Assembly (NCBI GenBank): GCA_016184365.1
Contig: JACPCW010000134.1
Location: 1 to 54,655 of the forward strand
Source: Candidatus Rokuibacteriota bacterium
Lineage (GTDB): Bacteria; Methylomirabilota; Methylomirabilia; Rokubacteriales; CSP1-6
DNA length: 54,655 nucleotides
Reading direction: 5' to 3'
The notes beneath the pieces are model-generated. The model ran no database searches, was not told where the DNA came from, and was given only the letters and a program-made list of their open reading frames with translations. The position numbers and the translations under genes are program-made. Numbering within the stretch: position 1 is the stretch's first letter; each line of letters opens with the position of its first letter. This document shows, piece by piece, positions 33,654 to 44,603 of the stretch.

Positions 33654-33824
33654 CTCACCCTCCTGCGGACTCGAAGACACGACGGATGGCAGGAAAGCAA
33701 CGGCCGTTCCAGCTTTCGGGCCCTGATTTAACGCGCAGTTACGACGCATACCGCGTCGGCCCTCGCCCTGCCGCAGTGCACCGTGCCCTGCGACAGGGCA
33801 GGCCGGCCGGCCCGCGCGCTCGGG

Positions 33825-33830
33825 TATAGT
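33825..33830 (+). promoter_or_regulatory. -10-like element of the SDR gene
   Basis: TATAGT 47 bases before ATG 33878 in otherwise very GC-rich sequence. No clear -35. Confidence 0.35.
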
Positions 33831-33877
33831 CTCCCGGCGGATCGAAACTCGGACCCAGGCTCAGGAGGAACTCGGCG

Positions 33878-34864
33878 ATGGGCATGCTCGACGGAAAGAC
33901 GGCGCTGGTGACCGGCGCAGGACGCGGGATCGGGCGCGGCATCGCGCTCGCGTTCGCGCGCGAAGGCGCGAAGGTGGTCGTCAACGATCTCGGCACCGGC
34001 ATCGACGGCGCCGGCACGACGACCGGCCCGGCCGATGACGTCGTCGCGGAGATCCGCAAAGCCGGCGGCGAAGCGCTGGCGAACTACGGCTCCGTCGTGG
34101 ACTTCGCGCAGGGCACCGCGATGGTCGAGCAGGCCGTGTCGGCGTGGGGACGCATCGACATCGTCGTCAACGTCGCCGGGAATCTGCGGGACCGCATGCT
34201 CTTCAACATGAGCGAAGACGACTGGGACGCGGTGATCGGCGTGCATCTGAAGGGCACGTTCAACACCATGCGTGCGGCGTCCGTGCGCATGCGCGAGCAG
34301 CGCAGCGGCCGCATCGTCAACATGTCGTCCGTCTCGGCGCTCGGCTCGCCGGGGCAGCCGAACTACGCGGCGGCGAAGGCCGGCATCATCGGGCTCACGT
34401 GGTCGTCGGCGAACGCGCTCGCGCGCTACCACGTCACGTGCAACGCCGTGATGCCGAGCGGCGCGACGCGCATGGTCGACACGACGCCGCGCGCGCGCGA
34501 GGTGTACGAGAAGACGGGCAAGTGGCCGAGCGAGGTCGCGGTCGGAACGGATCGCGATCCGGAAAACGTCGCGCCGCTCGTCGTCTTCCTGGCGAGCGAC
34601 GCCGCCGCGAACGTCAACGGGCAGGTCTTCCACGCGCGCGGGTACCGCTACACGCTGCTCGAGCAGCCGCAGGCCGCGCGCGCGATCCGCGCCGGGGCGC
34701 GGTGGGATCCGAAGGACCTCGCGAAGATCTTTCCGGAGACGCTCGGCGTTGGGCTCGACGCGCCGCCCGGCATCGGCTTCGGGACCGCCCTCGAGGCGGC
34801 GCCCGAGTGGAAGCCGCTCGGCGGCGGCCGCTCGCTCTGGATCACGCCGCGCGAGACGTCGTAG
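33878..34864 (+). CDS. Short-chain dehydrogenase/reductase (hydroxyacyl-CoA dehydrogenase-like)
   Basis: 328 residues with a strong AGGAGG ribosome site. NAD(P)-binding TGAGRGIG, NVAG, and catalytic Tyr163-x3-Lys167 (NYAAAKAG) are intact. VVVNDLGTGIDGAG ... PADDVVAEIRKAGGEALANYGSV is characteristic of the SDR module of the peroxisomal MFE-2/(3R)-hydroxyacyl-CoA type. The roughly 60-residue C-terminal extension (DPKDLAKIFPETLGVGLDA) is seen in longer bacterial members. Probably lipid or branched-chain acyl-CoA oxidation; the acyl-CoA carboxylase gene close by fits acyl-CoA metabolism. Confidence 0.88.
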   Translation: MGMLDGKTALVTGAGRGIGRGIALAFAREGAKVVVNDLGTGIDGAGTTTGPADDVVAEIRKAGGEALANYGSVVDFAQGTAMVEQAVSAWGRIDIVVNVAGNLRDRMLFNMSEDDWDAVIGVHLKGTFNTMRAASVRMREQRSGRIVNMSSVSALGSPGQPNYAAAKAGIIGLTWSSANALARYHVTCNAVMPSGATRMVDTTPRAREVYEKTGKWPSEVAVGTDRDPENVAPLVVFLASDAAANVNGQVFHARGYRYTLLEQPQAARAIRAGARWDPKDLAKIFPETLGVGLDAPPGIGFGTALEAAPEWKPLGGGRSLWITPRETS

Positions 34865-35282
34865 CGCCCGCGTCCTCGACGCCGCGCGGGCGAGCCAGGC
34901 GCGCGTCGACGCTGAGCGGTCCCGGACCGGCGGCGGCGAAGAAGAGCCACGCGAAGCAGAAGAGCACGGCGGGCTCGCCGCCGTTCAGCAGCGGCCAGAA
35001 GCCTTTCGGCGCGTGCGCCATGAAGTACGCGACGGCCATTTCGCCGGAGAGCAGGAACGCGACGGGCCGGCTCCAGAGGCCGATCAGCAGTAGCGCGCCG
35101 CCGACCACCTCGAGCATCCCCGCGACGCCGGTCAGCGACGCGAGCGCGACGGTGGGCCGCGGCGTGAGCGACGGAAGGCCGAAGAGCTTCTGCGTGCCAT
35201 GCGCGAGAAACAGGAACGCGGCCACGATGCGCAGCACGCTCTGCATGACGGGCGTCCAGCGAGGCGGGATCGGATGAATCAC
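34842..35282 (-). CDS. DoxX-family membrane protein
   Basis: 146 residues, four hydrophobic helices: QSVLRIVAAFLFLAHGTQKLF (the DoxX start with HGTQK), SLTGVAGMLEVVGGALLLIGL, AFLLSGEMAVAYFMAHAPKGF and a short last helix ending the conserved part at AAAGPGPLSVDARL. Its 3' end overlaps the convergent SDR gene by 23 bases. Family members are poorly characterised membrane proteins linked to redox or quinone functions. Confidence 0.85.
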   Translation of the reverse strand: MIHPIPPRWTPVMQSVLRIVAAFLFLAHGTQKLFGLPSLTPRPTVALASLTGVAGMLEVVGGALLLIGLWSRPVAFLLSGEMAVAYFMAHAPKGFWPLLNGGEPAVLFCFAWLFFAAAGPGPLSVDARLARPRGVEDAGATTSRAA

Positions 35283-35318
35283 GGCGACATCCTCCTCCCG
35301 CCAGTGTACCGGGCGCGG

Positions 35319-36866
35319 TTACGGTCGCATCGCGTGCGACGAGGCACCGGGCCGGCGAAGCGGCGCGACGAGGTTCGCGAACTCGCACAGGAGCGGCCGC
35401 GTCTCGAGCGGGTCGATCATCTCCTCGATCCAGAACGCCTCCGCGGAGCGGAACGGTGAGCGGAGCTTGTTCAGGCGCTCTTCGATCTCCGCGAGCCTGT
35501 CTTTGGGATCGGGCGCCGCGTCGATCTCCGCGCGATACGCCGCTTCGATGCCGCCTTCGAGCGGCAGCGACCCCCAGCGTGCCGACGGCCACGCGTAGCG
35601 GAAGCAGTACCGGCCGCCGTTGCGATGCGCGGCGCCGGCGACCCCGAACACGTTGCGGATGATGACGGAGCACCACGGGACCGTCGTCTGCCAGATCGCG
35701 GACATCGCGCGGACGCCCTGCTTGATCGTGCCGGTGCGCTCGGCTTCGAGGCCGATGAGGAAGCCGGGGCAGTCGACGAGGTGCACGATCGGCAGGTGGA
35801 ACGTCTGCGCGGTGTCGACGAAGCGCTCGACCTTCTGACAGGTGTCCGCGGTCCACGTCCCGCCGTACGACATCGGATCGCTCGCCATCAGCGCCACCGG
35901 CCAGCCGTCCAGCCGCGCGAGGCCGGTGATCATCGAGCGGCCGTAGAGCGGCGCGATCTCGAAGAACGACCCGCGGTCGACGACCGCCTCGACGATGTCG
36001 CGCATGCGGTAGACCTTGCGCGGGTCGCGCGGAACCGCCTTCGCGAGTCCCGCGTCGCGGCGATCGACGGGATCGGTCGATGCCGCGCGCGGGGGGACAT
36101 CGTCGATCGACGACGGCAGATACGAGAGGAAGCGCCGCGCGCGCGCGAACGCGTCGTCCTCGGTGTCGACCGCGTCATCCACCGCCCCGGCGCGGAGCTG
36201 GATCTCCCAGCCGCCGAGCTCCTGCGGCGTGAGCTTCTGGCCGATCCGCTCGACGACGGGTGGCCCCGCGACGAACAGGGCGGACAGTCCTTTCACCATC
36301 ACCGAGTAATGAGCCGCCGCGAGATGCGCGGCGCCGAGGCCGGCCACCGAGCCCAGTCCGAGCGCGACGCGCGGAATCGTGCCCATGTTCCGCACGACGA
36401 CGTCCCAGCCACTCACGCCCGGCACGTTCGCGCGACCCGTCGTCTCGATCGTCTTGACGGAGCCGCCGCCGCCGGAGCCTTCGACCATGCGCACGAGCGG
36501 CATGCGAAGCTCGTGCGCCATCTGCTCGCACTGGTTGTGCTTGTCCTTGATCGTCGCGTCGGCCGACCCGCCGCGCACGGTGAAGTCGTCGCCGCCGACG
36601 ATCACCGGGCGGCCGTCGATGCGCGCGCGCCCGAACACGAAGTTCGACGGCGTGAGATCGACGAGCTCGTTCTTCTCGTCGTACGTGGCGCGCCCGGCGA
36701 TCTTGCCGATCTCGTGGAAGCTGTCCGCGTCGACGAGCCGCGTGATCCGCTCGCGGATCGTGAGCCGGCCGCCCGCGCGCTGGCGCGCGACGCGCTCGGC
36801 GCCGCCGAGCCGATCCGCGAACGCTTCGCGGCGTTTCAGCTCCTCGAGCTCGGGATCCCAGGTCAT
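35319..36866 (-). CDS. Acyl-CoA carboxylase carboxyltransferase (beta) subunit
   Basis: 515 residues from ATG 36866. Two crotonase-like carboxyltransferase halves: RLTIRERITRLVDADSFHEIG, GGDDFTVRGGS, EGSGGGGSV in the first and YRMRDIVEAVVDRGSFFEI, GGTWTADTCQKVERFVDTA, LVDCPGFLIGLEAE in the second. The family includes propionyl-, acetyl- and methylcrotonyl-CoA carboxylases; no alpha (biotin carboxylase) subunit is adjacent, so the substrate stays open. The gene starts after a short divergent gap from the broken M50-like gene. Confidence 0.88.
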   Translation of the reverse strand: MTWDPELEELKRREAFADRLGGAERVARQRAGGRLTIRERITRLVDADSFHEIGKIAGRATYDEKNELVDLTPSNFVFGRARIDGRPVIVGGDDFTVRGGSADATIKDKHNQCEQMAHELRMPLVRMVEGSGGGGSVKTIETTGRANVPGVSGWDVVVRNMGTIPRVALGLGSVAGLGAAHLAAAHYSVMVKGLSALFVAGPPVVERIGQKLTPQELGGWEIQLRAGAVDDAVDTEDDAFARARRFLSYLPSSIDDVPPRAASTDPVDRRDAGLAKAVPRDPRKVYRMRDIVEAVVDRGSFFEIAPLYGRSMITGLARLDGWPVALMASDPMSYGGTWTADTCQKVERFVDTAQTFHLPIVHLVDCPGFLIGLEAERTGTIKQGVRAMSAIWQTTVPWCSVIIRNVFGVAGAAHRNGGRYCFRYAWPSARWGSLPLEGGIEAAYRAEIDAAPDPKDRLAEIEERLNKLRSPFRSAEAFWIEEMIDPLETRPLLCEFANLVAPLRRPGASSHAMRP

Positions 36867-36978
36867 GCGCGCCCTCCTCGCGATTTCGCGACTCGCGGAG
36901 CATAGCAGGTCGACCCGCACGCGCGGCAGGCGCGGCGTCGTTGACGGGCCGGCTGGTGCTCGTCCACGATGCCCGCGC

Positions 36979-37574
36979 ATGGCGCGGAAGCCGCCGCTGT
37001 CCCCCTTCCTCCTCGCGCTCGGCGGCCGCGTCGCGGGCTGGCTCCTGCTGCTCTACCTCACGTGGTGCGTGCTCACGCGCGGGCTCACGTACGAGCGATG
37101 GCCGGGCAGCGCCGTGCTCGGCATCGTCGACGGCGCGAACTTCTTCTTCCACGAGGCGGGACACCTCCTCTTCGTGTTCTTCGGCGAGTTCCTGACGATG
37201 CTCGGCGGCTCGCTGAGCCAGGTCCTGATCCCCGCGATCTGCACGGCGCAGTTCCTCCGACAGCGGCACGTCGGCGCGTCGGCGGCGGGACTGTTCTGGA
37301 TGGGCGAGAGCCTCACCGGGGTCGCGCTGTATGCCGCCGATGCGAAGGCGCGGCGGAGGGCCGCTGCATGGCGACGTCGACGGCAGCGGTCCTCAATCAC
37401 GACTGGTCGTATCTGCTGTCGCGGACGGGGCTGCTCGAGCGCGCCGAGCTGATCGGCGGATTCCTGTTCGCGATCGCCGTGCTGCTGCTGCTCGCGGCGC
37501 TCGCGATGCTCGCCCTCGAGTGTCTCGGGATGTGGCGGTCGCCACATCGCGCGCACGAGCTGCCCGACCACTGA
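36979..37574 (+). pseudogene. Membrane zinc-protease-like (HEAGH) protein gene with two frame changes
   Basis: From ATG 36979: a membrane helix (GWLLLLYLTWCVLTRGL), FFFHEAGHLLFVFFGEF with a zinc HExxH-like site, then GESLTGVALYAADAKA. Between about 37345 and 37395 the sensible reading moves to a second frame (PLHGDVDGSG) and then a third (LNHDWSYLLSRTGLLERAE, a further helix, stop at 37574). Two indels within 50 bases explain this. As sequenced, the first frame stops at 37452. Either decay or sequence error. Confidence 0.6.
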
Positions 37575-37720
37575 GTGTCCGCCGCCGTCGGTCGCGTCAC
37601 CGGCCGGACAGCCGCGACGCTCGAAGTCGGCAATCTCCCAGCAAAATCAAGATCTCCGGGTTCGGCATCGCGGTTGCTCTATCTCTCGCGGGCGCGAATT
37701 TACGCAGGAGGCTCGTAACA

Positions 37721-38116
37721 ATGTCCAAGTTCCTTCGCGCGCTCGGCGCGGTCACGACCATCGCGATCGCGACCGGCGCGTGCGCCACGACACCGCAGCC
37801 CAAGCCGCTGTCGGCGGCGCAGTCCCTGGTCGTCGCAAGCACGCTGGTCGATCCCGCGCAGGTCGCAGACGTCACGCGTGAAGCGATCGAGCTGGATCGC
37901 GCGGATGCGGAGGCGATTGCGGCGATCGCGGTGACCTCGGCGCCCGGCGCAGCCGCGGACATCACGCGGGCCGCCGTCGAAGCGGCGCCGGAGCGCGCAG
38001 CGGACATCAAGAACGCCGCGCGTCGCGCGGTGTGGGACGTGCAGCCCGTTCGCCGTGCGGAGATTCCGAACGCGGGGACGATGCAGAACCTGATCGAGGA
38101 GAAGGTGCGGCACTAA
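37721..38116 (+). CDS. Small lipoprotein, function unknown
   Basis: 131 residues, AGGAGG ribosome site about 10 bases upstream. Signal peptide with lipobox (TIAIATGACATT), then a helical Ala-rich region (VDPAQVADVTREAIELDRADAEAIAAIAV) and WDVQPVRRAEIPNAGTMQNLIEEKVRH. No family recognised. Probably an envelope-associated helical protein. Confidence 0.7.
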   Translation: MSKFLRALGAVTTIAIATGACATTPQPKPLSAAQSLVVASTLVDPAQVADVTREAIELDRADAEAIAAIAVTSAPGAAADITRAAVEAAPERAADIKNAARRAVWDVQPVRRAEIPNAGTMQNLIEEKVRH

Positions 38117-38140
38117 GGGCTTCGACGACGGTCCGTCGAA

Positions 38141-38434
38141 CTAGCGACCCGACCCCGAGGCGGCTCCCGATCCGCCGACCGTGCCGCTCGCACTGCCGCC
38201 GCTCGCCGCGCCGCTCGGACTCTTGGCCGTTCCGGTCGCGCTGCCGGATGCGCGGCCCGATGCGGTTCCACCCGGCGTGCTGCCGGTGCCGCTGCCGGAC
38301 ATGCCAGGCGACGCGGACGGCGATGACCGGTCACCCGTGTCGCCGACGCGATCGCCGCCGCCTTCGGTGCAGCCGCCGACGACTGCGAGCAGACCGAACA
38401 CACACACACGCCAGAGATGAGCTTCCTGACCATT
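38141..38434 (-). pseudogene. Gly/Ser-rich lipoprotein gene put out of frame by a (GT)6 tract
   Basis: A strong AGGAGGGG precedes ATG 38434, which reads MVRKLISGVCVCS and loses the signal peptide. With one GT unit fewer in the (GT)6 tract near 38399-38410 it reads MVRKLISGVCVFGLLAVVGG-C, a perfect lipoprotein signal, then a 75-residue Gly/Ser/Thr-rich chain (SGSGTGSTPGGTASGRASGS) to the TAG at 38141. The rest of the frame is intact, so the gene may be switched by slippage rather than dead. Confidence 0.6.
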
Positions 38435-38550
38435 GACCCCTCCTGTGCGCGCTCCCGCGACGCTGCGCGCTCGCGCGCGGCTCGAAGCTACTCTCCCGTG
38501 GCGCGCTCGGGGCAAGACGCATGCCGGTGACCGCGAGGTCGGCAGGTGGG

Positions 38551-38570
38551 CGAGGCCACGACGGGCCTCG
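38551..38570 (-). terminator. Hairpin after rnpB
   Basis: CGAGGCC and GGCCTCG form a 7-bp stem with a 6-nt loop, 14 bases beyond the 3' end of the RNase P RNA. Confidence 0.5.
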
Positions 38571-38583
38571 TACGATCGAAGAA

Positions 38584-38920
38584 GTGCGCCGGAGAAGGCC
38601 TGTAAGCCGGGTCCTGTTCCCCGCGCGATCAAGCGCGGGGCGACGGTCATTTCTCTAGGGCGTCGATTACTCGACGTCTCCAGCGGCCTGACCCGGCCGA
38701 GCCGGCGCGGTCACCCGCGTCGCTGGTGAGCTCTTACCTCACCGTTTCACCCTTACCGTCCCTTGGCAGGGACGGCGGTCTCTTTTCTGTGGCACTGTCC
38801 GTGGCGTTTCCGCCCCTGGGCGTTACCCAGCACCCTGCCCTGCGGAGCCCGGACTTTCCTCCCGCCGCATCGCCGTGAAGCGATGCGACCGGCGACCATC
38901 CGGCCTTCTCCGGCGCACCA
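38584..38920 (-). ncRNA. rnpB: RNase P RNA, bacterial type A
   Basis: On the minus strand the conserved blocks appear in order: GAGGAAAGTCCGGGCTCC, CAGGGTGCTGGGTAACGCC, CACAGAAAAGAGACCGCC, AAGGGTGAAACGGTGAGGTA and, at the 3' end, ACAGGACCCGGCTTACAGGC. The ends pair through GCGCCGGAGAAGGCC and GGCCTTCTCCGGCGC (P1/P2 type). It is the catalytic RNA that matures tRNA 5' ends. End coordinates are estimated to within a few bases. Confidence 0.95.
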
Positions 38921-38923
38921 CTC

Positions 38924-38929
38924 AGTATA
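38924..38929 (-). promoter_or_regulatory. -10 element of rnpB
   Basis: TATACT on the minus strand, 4 bases before the estimated 5' end of rnpB. The -35 region is weak. Confidence 0.5.
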
Positions 38930-38967
38930 CCCCCCGGGGGAATGGACCTTCCGGCGTCCGCGGCCCG

Positions 38968-39014
38968 AAAAAACAACACGGCCGGCGGCGGTGAGGGCAC
39001 CGCACGCCGGCCGT
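38968..39014 (-). terminator. Intrinsic terminator of the Lys/Ala-rich protein gene
   Basis: On the minus strand ACGGCCGGCG pairs with CGCCGGCCGT, with an inner GCGGTG/CACCGC stem and CCCT loop, followed by GTTGTTTTTT. It lies 20 bases after the stop at 39034. This is the only classical T-run terminator I found in the window. Confidence 0.85.
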
Positions 39015-39033
39015 CGGTGTGACGTCGTGGAGC

Positions 39034-39453
39034 CTAGCGACCCTGCTTCGAGCGGGCGGTGTCGCGGCCCTTCGCGCCGCGCTCGCCCGCGGCCTGATCG
39101 GCGCGGTCGAGACCCTTGACCTTCTCGTCGCTCTTCTCGGCCTTGGCCTCGTCCTTCGCCGCCTTCTTCTCGGCCTTGGCGTCTTTCTTCGCGGTCTTCT
39201 TCTCGGCCTTCTCGACCTTCTTGGCGTCCTTCGCGGCCTTCTTCGCGTCCTTCTTGGCCGCCTTCTCGTCCTTCTTCTCGGCCTTGTCCTCGGCCTTCGC
39301 GTCCTTCTTGTCCGTCGTGGCCGGCGCTGGCGCCGTCGTCGGCGACTTCGCGGCCGGCGTGGTCGACGTGCCCTGCGCGTCGACGGCCGCGGGGACGAGG
39401 GAGACGAACGCGAACAGCACAGCGACCGTGAGCGCAATCAAGCGTGGGATCAT
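39034..39453 (-). CDS. Secreted Lys/Ala-rich repetitive protein
   Basis: 139 residues. Signal peptide MIPRLIALTVAVLFAFVSLVPAAVDA-Q, then about 110 residues made almost only of K, A, E and D (KKDAKAEKKAAKD-type units). It resembles histone H1-like tails in composition but is exported, so DNA binding is unlikely; cell-wall or polyanion contact is possible. GGAGGG lies before the start. It has its own terminator. Confidence 0.7.
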   Translation of the reverse strand: MIPRLIALTVAVLFAFVSLVPAAVDAQGTSTTPAAKSPTTAPAPATTDKKDAKAEDKAEKKDEKAAKKDAKKAAKDAKKVEKAEKKTAKKDAKAEKKAAKDEAKAEKSDEKVKGLDRADQAAGERGAKGRDTARSKQGR

Positions 39454-39593
39454 GATGCCCTCCGAAGGTGAAGTCCCGGGAAGCCCGGGCGTGTCTGGAC
39501 TGGACGCATGGCGTCCCCTGCTAGAGATACCACCGGAGGCAAGCGTTGGTTCCGATCGATCCGCGCGGTCCGACCAGCGTTCCGCCGGACCTG

Positions 39594-40022
39594 TCACGCG
39601 CGGACGGTGTCGATCGCGCGGCGTGCGATGCGATCGACACGCTCGTTGAGCGGCTCGCCGGCGTGGCCGCGGACCTTGTGCCACACGACGTCATGGCGCC
39701 GCGTCTCGGCGATCAGCCGCTCCCACAGGTCGCGATTCGCGACGGGCTTCCGGTTCGCGCCCATCCATCCCGCGCGCTCCCAGCGCTCCCACCACCGGTC
39801 GCGAAAACAGTTCATGACGTACGCGCTGTCGGTGTGAAGGAGGACGCGGCGGGCGCCGGGAATCGCGGCGAGACCTTCGATCGCGGCGGTGAGCTCCATG
39901 CGCTGATTGGTGGTCTGCCGCTCGGCGCCGGAGACTTCGCGCTCGACGTCGCCGTCGATGATCAACGCCGCCCAGCCGCCGGGACCCGGGTTCCCGCTGC
40001 AGGCGCCGTCGGTGTAGAGCAC
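39594..40022 (-). CDS. rnhA: Ribonuclease HI
   Basis: 142 residues from GTG 40022, chosen because it begins at the first conserved strand and lies just after the upstream stop at 40027. Catalytic carboxylates: Asp5 (LYTDGACSGNPG), Glu in RMELTAAIEGL, Asp in HTDSAYV and the last Asp in LNERVDRIAR; KVRGHAG carries the active-site His. It degrades RNA in RNA-DNA hybrids. Part of the minus-strand run after rpoD. Confidence 0.92.
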   Translation of the reverse strand: MLYTDGACSGNPGPGGWAALIIDGDVEREVSGAERQTTNQRMELTAAIEGLAAIPGARRVLLHTDSAYVMNCFRDRWWERWERAGWMGANRKPVANRDLWERLIAETRRHDVVWHKVRGHAGEPLNERVDRIARRAIDTVRA

Positions 40023-40026
40023 GACG

Positions 40027-40740
40027 TCAGGCAGGGTCCTGCCAGTAGAGATAGCGACCGCAGTTTTCGCAGAGCCTCGGCTCGCTCGACGTCCGCAGCT
40101 CCTGCATCGCCTGCGGGCGAATCGACACGCGGCACGCGCCACAGATCGGACCGGTGCCGACGGCGGCGACGGCCACGCCGCCGCGCGCCTTGAGGATGCG
40201 CTCGTAGCTCGAGAGCAGCGCCGGCGATATCTCGCGCGCGCGGGAGGAGCGCTCGGCGCGGACGATCGACAGCTCGCCTTCGACCTCCGCGAGCTTCTTC
40301 CGGACCTTCGCCTCGTCCTCGCCGGCCTGCGCTTCGCGGACTTTCATGCGCGATTCCGCGTCGCGGAGGTCGGCCGTGAGGCGCTCCTGCATCTCCATGA
40401 GCGCCAGGATCTCTTCCTCGGTCTTCGCTTTCTCCTGCTTGATCTCCTCGATCTCCAGCAGGACGGCCGAGTACTCCTTGTTCGTCTTCACTTCCCACAG
40501 GCGCGCCTCGGTCTTCGTGCGCTTGGCCGAGGCGACCTCGAGGTCCTTCTCCTTGGCGCGGAGGTCCTTGCGGGTCACGTCGAACTTCGTCTTGAGCGTG
40601 TCGAGCGAGCGGCTGGCTTCCTTGAGCGCCTGCTGGATGGCGTCGAGCTGTTTCGGCAGCCGCGCCGCTTCGGCGTCGAGCCGCGCGATGCGGGCGTCGA
40701 ACTCCTGGAGGTCGATCAGCGCCTGCAGCTCGGGGCTCAC
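40027..40740 (-). CDS. C4-type zinc-ribbon coiled-coil protein (DUF164/zf-RING_7)
   Basis: 237 residues: MSPELQALIDLQEFDARIARLD start, a long antiparallel coiled coil (residues 10-170), then a zinc ribbon CGAC ... CENCGRYLYW. Homologues are widespread, bind nucleic acid or polysaccharide by report, and often sit next to rnhA or Nif3-like genes, as here. Molecular role is not settled. Confidence 0.9.
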   Translation of the reverse strand: MSPELQALIDLQEFDARIARLDAEAARLPKQLDAIQQALKEASRSLDTLKTKFDVTRKDLRAKEKDLEVASAKRTKTEARLWEVKTNKEYSAVLLEIEEIKQEKAKTEEEILALMEMQERLTADLRDAESRMKVREAQAGEDEAKVRKKLAEVEGELSIVRAERSSRAREISPALLSSYERILKARGGVAVAAVGTGPICGACRVSIRPQAMQELRTSSEPRLCENCGRYLYWQDPA

Positions 40741-40753
40741 ATTGTCTCCAACC

Positions 40754-40828
40754 TGGTGGGCCCACCTGGGGTCGAACCAGGACCTGACCGGTTATGAGCC
40801 GGGTGCTCTGCCATTGAGCTATGGGCCC
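40754..40828 (-). tRNA. tRNA with CAU anticodon (Met or Ile2)
   Basis: 75 nt including an encoded CCA. Acceptor GGGCCCA pairs with TGGGCCC; D-arm TAGCTCAATGGCAGAGC; anticodon stem CCGG-CTCATAA-CCGG; T-arm CCTGGTTCGACCCCAGG. CAU can be elongator Met or, if the C is lysidinylated, Ile2. The initiator is excluded because 1-72 is paired (G-C). Confidence 0.95.
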
Positions 40829-40882
40829 GTCGAGTCATTCCGTTCCGAATCGCCCCATCATACCGCCACGCGGGCCGGTCGA

Positions 40883-42722
<1,840 letters not shown>

Positions 42723-42733
<11 letters not shown>

Positions 42734-44603
42734 CCGTAGGAACTCCTTCGGGACCCACCGGTCCTTGATCGGGCTTGGACGTGACGCCGAGAGCCTGCGC
42801 ATGCACCGCGCGGCCCTCGCGGTCGAGGAACCGTATGTGTTCCATGGGCGTCGCGTCGGCTGCGCCGGCCGCCTCGTCGGCGGCCAGCGTGCGCGCCGTC
42901 TCCCGGATCGCGCGGAGCCGTTGGGACAGCTCGAGACGCGATCGGAAGTCGCGGATACTGGCGCTCGGATCGAGTTGCTCGTGCCGCTCCTCGTCACAGA
43001 GCAACGCGGTCATCATGCCCCGAGTCGTGTCATCGGCAAGATCGGGCAGCAGGCTCTCGGCGCTCGCGTCCGGCCGTTGCCGCAGCGCGCTGATGATCGA
43101 GCGCAGCGCAGAACCGGACAATTGCGCGTCGTCGACGAGCGGCAGCAGCGCCGCGCGGGCCTCGACGTGCTCGAGCAGGAGCCGCACGAGCATGCGGTCC
43201 TCCGAGGTTCCGCCGTTCGTGGTGCGCACGGGCGCCGGCGCCGCCGGTCGCGTGAGCGCCGCGGCGAGCTTCTGCGATTCGATCCAGAGCTGCGTCGCGT
43301 CGACGCCGAGCTTCGTGGCCGCTTCGCGGGACAGCAGGGACGCTTCTTCCGCGTCCGCGACCTTCGCGAGGAGCAGCGCGGCGCGCGCGAACGCGTGGCT
43401 GCGCGCGCGCGGCCCGCTCGTTCCGTCCGGATCGGCGAGCGCGCGATCGAGGGCGTACGACAGGATGCTGCGGGCGTCCGCGATGCGAGACTCGAACGCG
43501 TCGGCGCCTTCCGCGCGGAGGAACGTGTCGGGATCGTGCCCGGCGGGCAGCGTCGCCACGCGCACGCGCAGGAGGCCGGCGCCTTCGAAGCGGCCGGAGC
43601 GGTTCATGGCCCACGTCCGTCCGACGCTCGTGACCTCGAGCAGGGCCTCGGCGCGCTCGGCCGCCTTCTGGCCGGCCTGGTCGGCGTCGAAGAACAGCAC
43701 CGCTTCGTTCGTGTAGCGCCGGAGCAGTTGGAGCTGCGCCGCCGTGAACGACGTGCCGAGCGCGGCCACGGCCTCGGTGAAGCCGTACTGGTGCGCCATC
43801 AGGCAGTCGACGTAGCCCTCGACGACGAGCGTGCGGTTCTTCGTGCGCATCGCGTCCCGGGCCACGTCCGCGGCGTAGAGCAGCTGCCCCTTCGAGTAGA
43901 GCGGCGTCTCCGGCGAGTTCAGGTACTTCGGCTGCTCGTCGCCGAAGGCGCGGCCGCCGAAGGCGACGATGCGGCCCTGGAGATCGCGGATCGCGAAGAG
44001 CAGCCGGCCGCGGAACGCGTCGTACACGCCGCGGCCGCCCTCGCGCGCCTTGGCGAGTCCCGCCGCGAGCAGCGTGTCTTCGCTGATCCGCTCGCTCTTC
44101 ATGAACGTCGCGAGCGCGTCCCAGCTCTCGACGGCGTAGCCGAGCCGGAAGCGCTTCGCGACCTCGGGGTCGATGCCGCGCTCGTCGAGGTAGCGGCGCG
44201 CCCGCTCGCCGGAGGGCTTCCAGAGCGTCTCCTCGTAGAACCGCGCGGCGAGCTCCATCACGCGCAGGAGCTCTTCGCGGCCGGAGTCGCCCGGCGTGCG
44301 CTCGCGGTCGTCGGGCAGCGTGACGCCCGCCTGCCGCGCGAGCGCGCGCACCGCTTCCGGGAACGAGAGCCTGTCCTGCCGCATCACGAAGCCGAAGGCA
44401 TCGCCGCCGACGCCGCAGCCGAAGCAGTGGAAGATGCCCTTGGCGGGATTCACCATGAACGAGGGCGTCTTCTCGGAATGGAAGGGGCAGAGGCCCTTCC
44501 AGTTGGCGCCGGCCTTCTTCAGATTCACGAACCGGCCGACGAGCTCGACGATGTCGATGCCCGTGCGGACTTCGTCGAGGACGGCGGACGTGTAGCCGGC
44601 CAT
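42723..44603 (-). CDS. dnaG: DNA primase
   Basis: 626 residues. CHC2 zinc finger at the N-terminus ([11 protein letters not shown] ... FHCFGCG), catalytic TOPRIM core ([31 protein letters not shown]) with the metal-binding acidic residues, and a C-terminal helicase-binding region. It makes RNA primers at the replication fork. The ATG at 44603 overlaps the mutS2 stop by one base (ATGA), so the two are translationally coupled. Confidence 0.97.
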
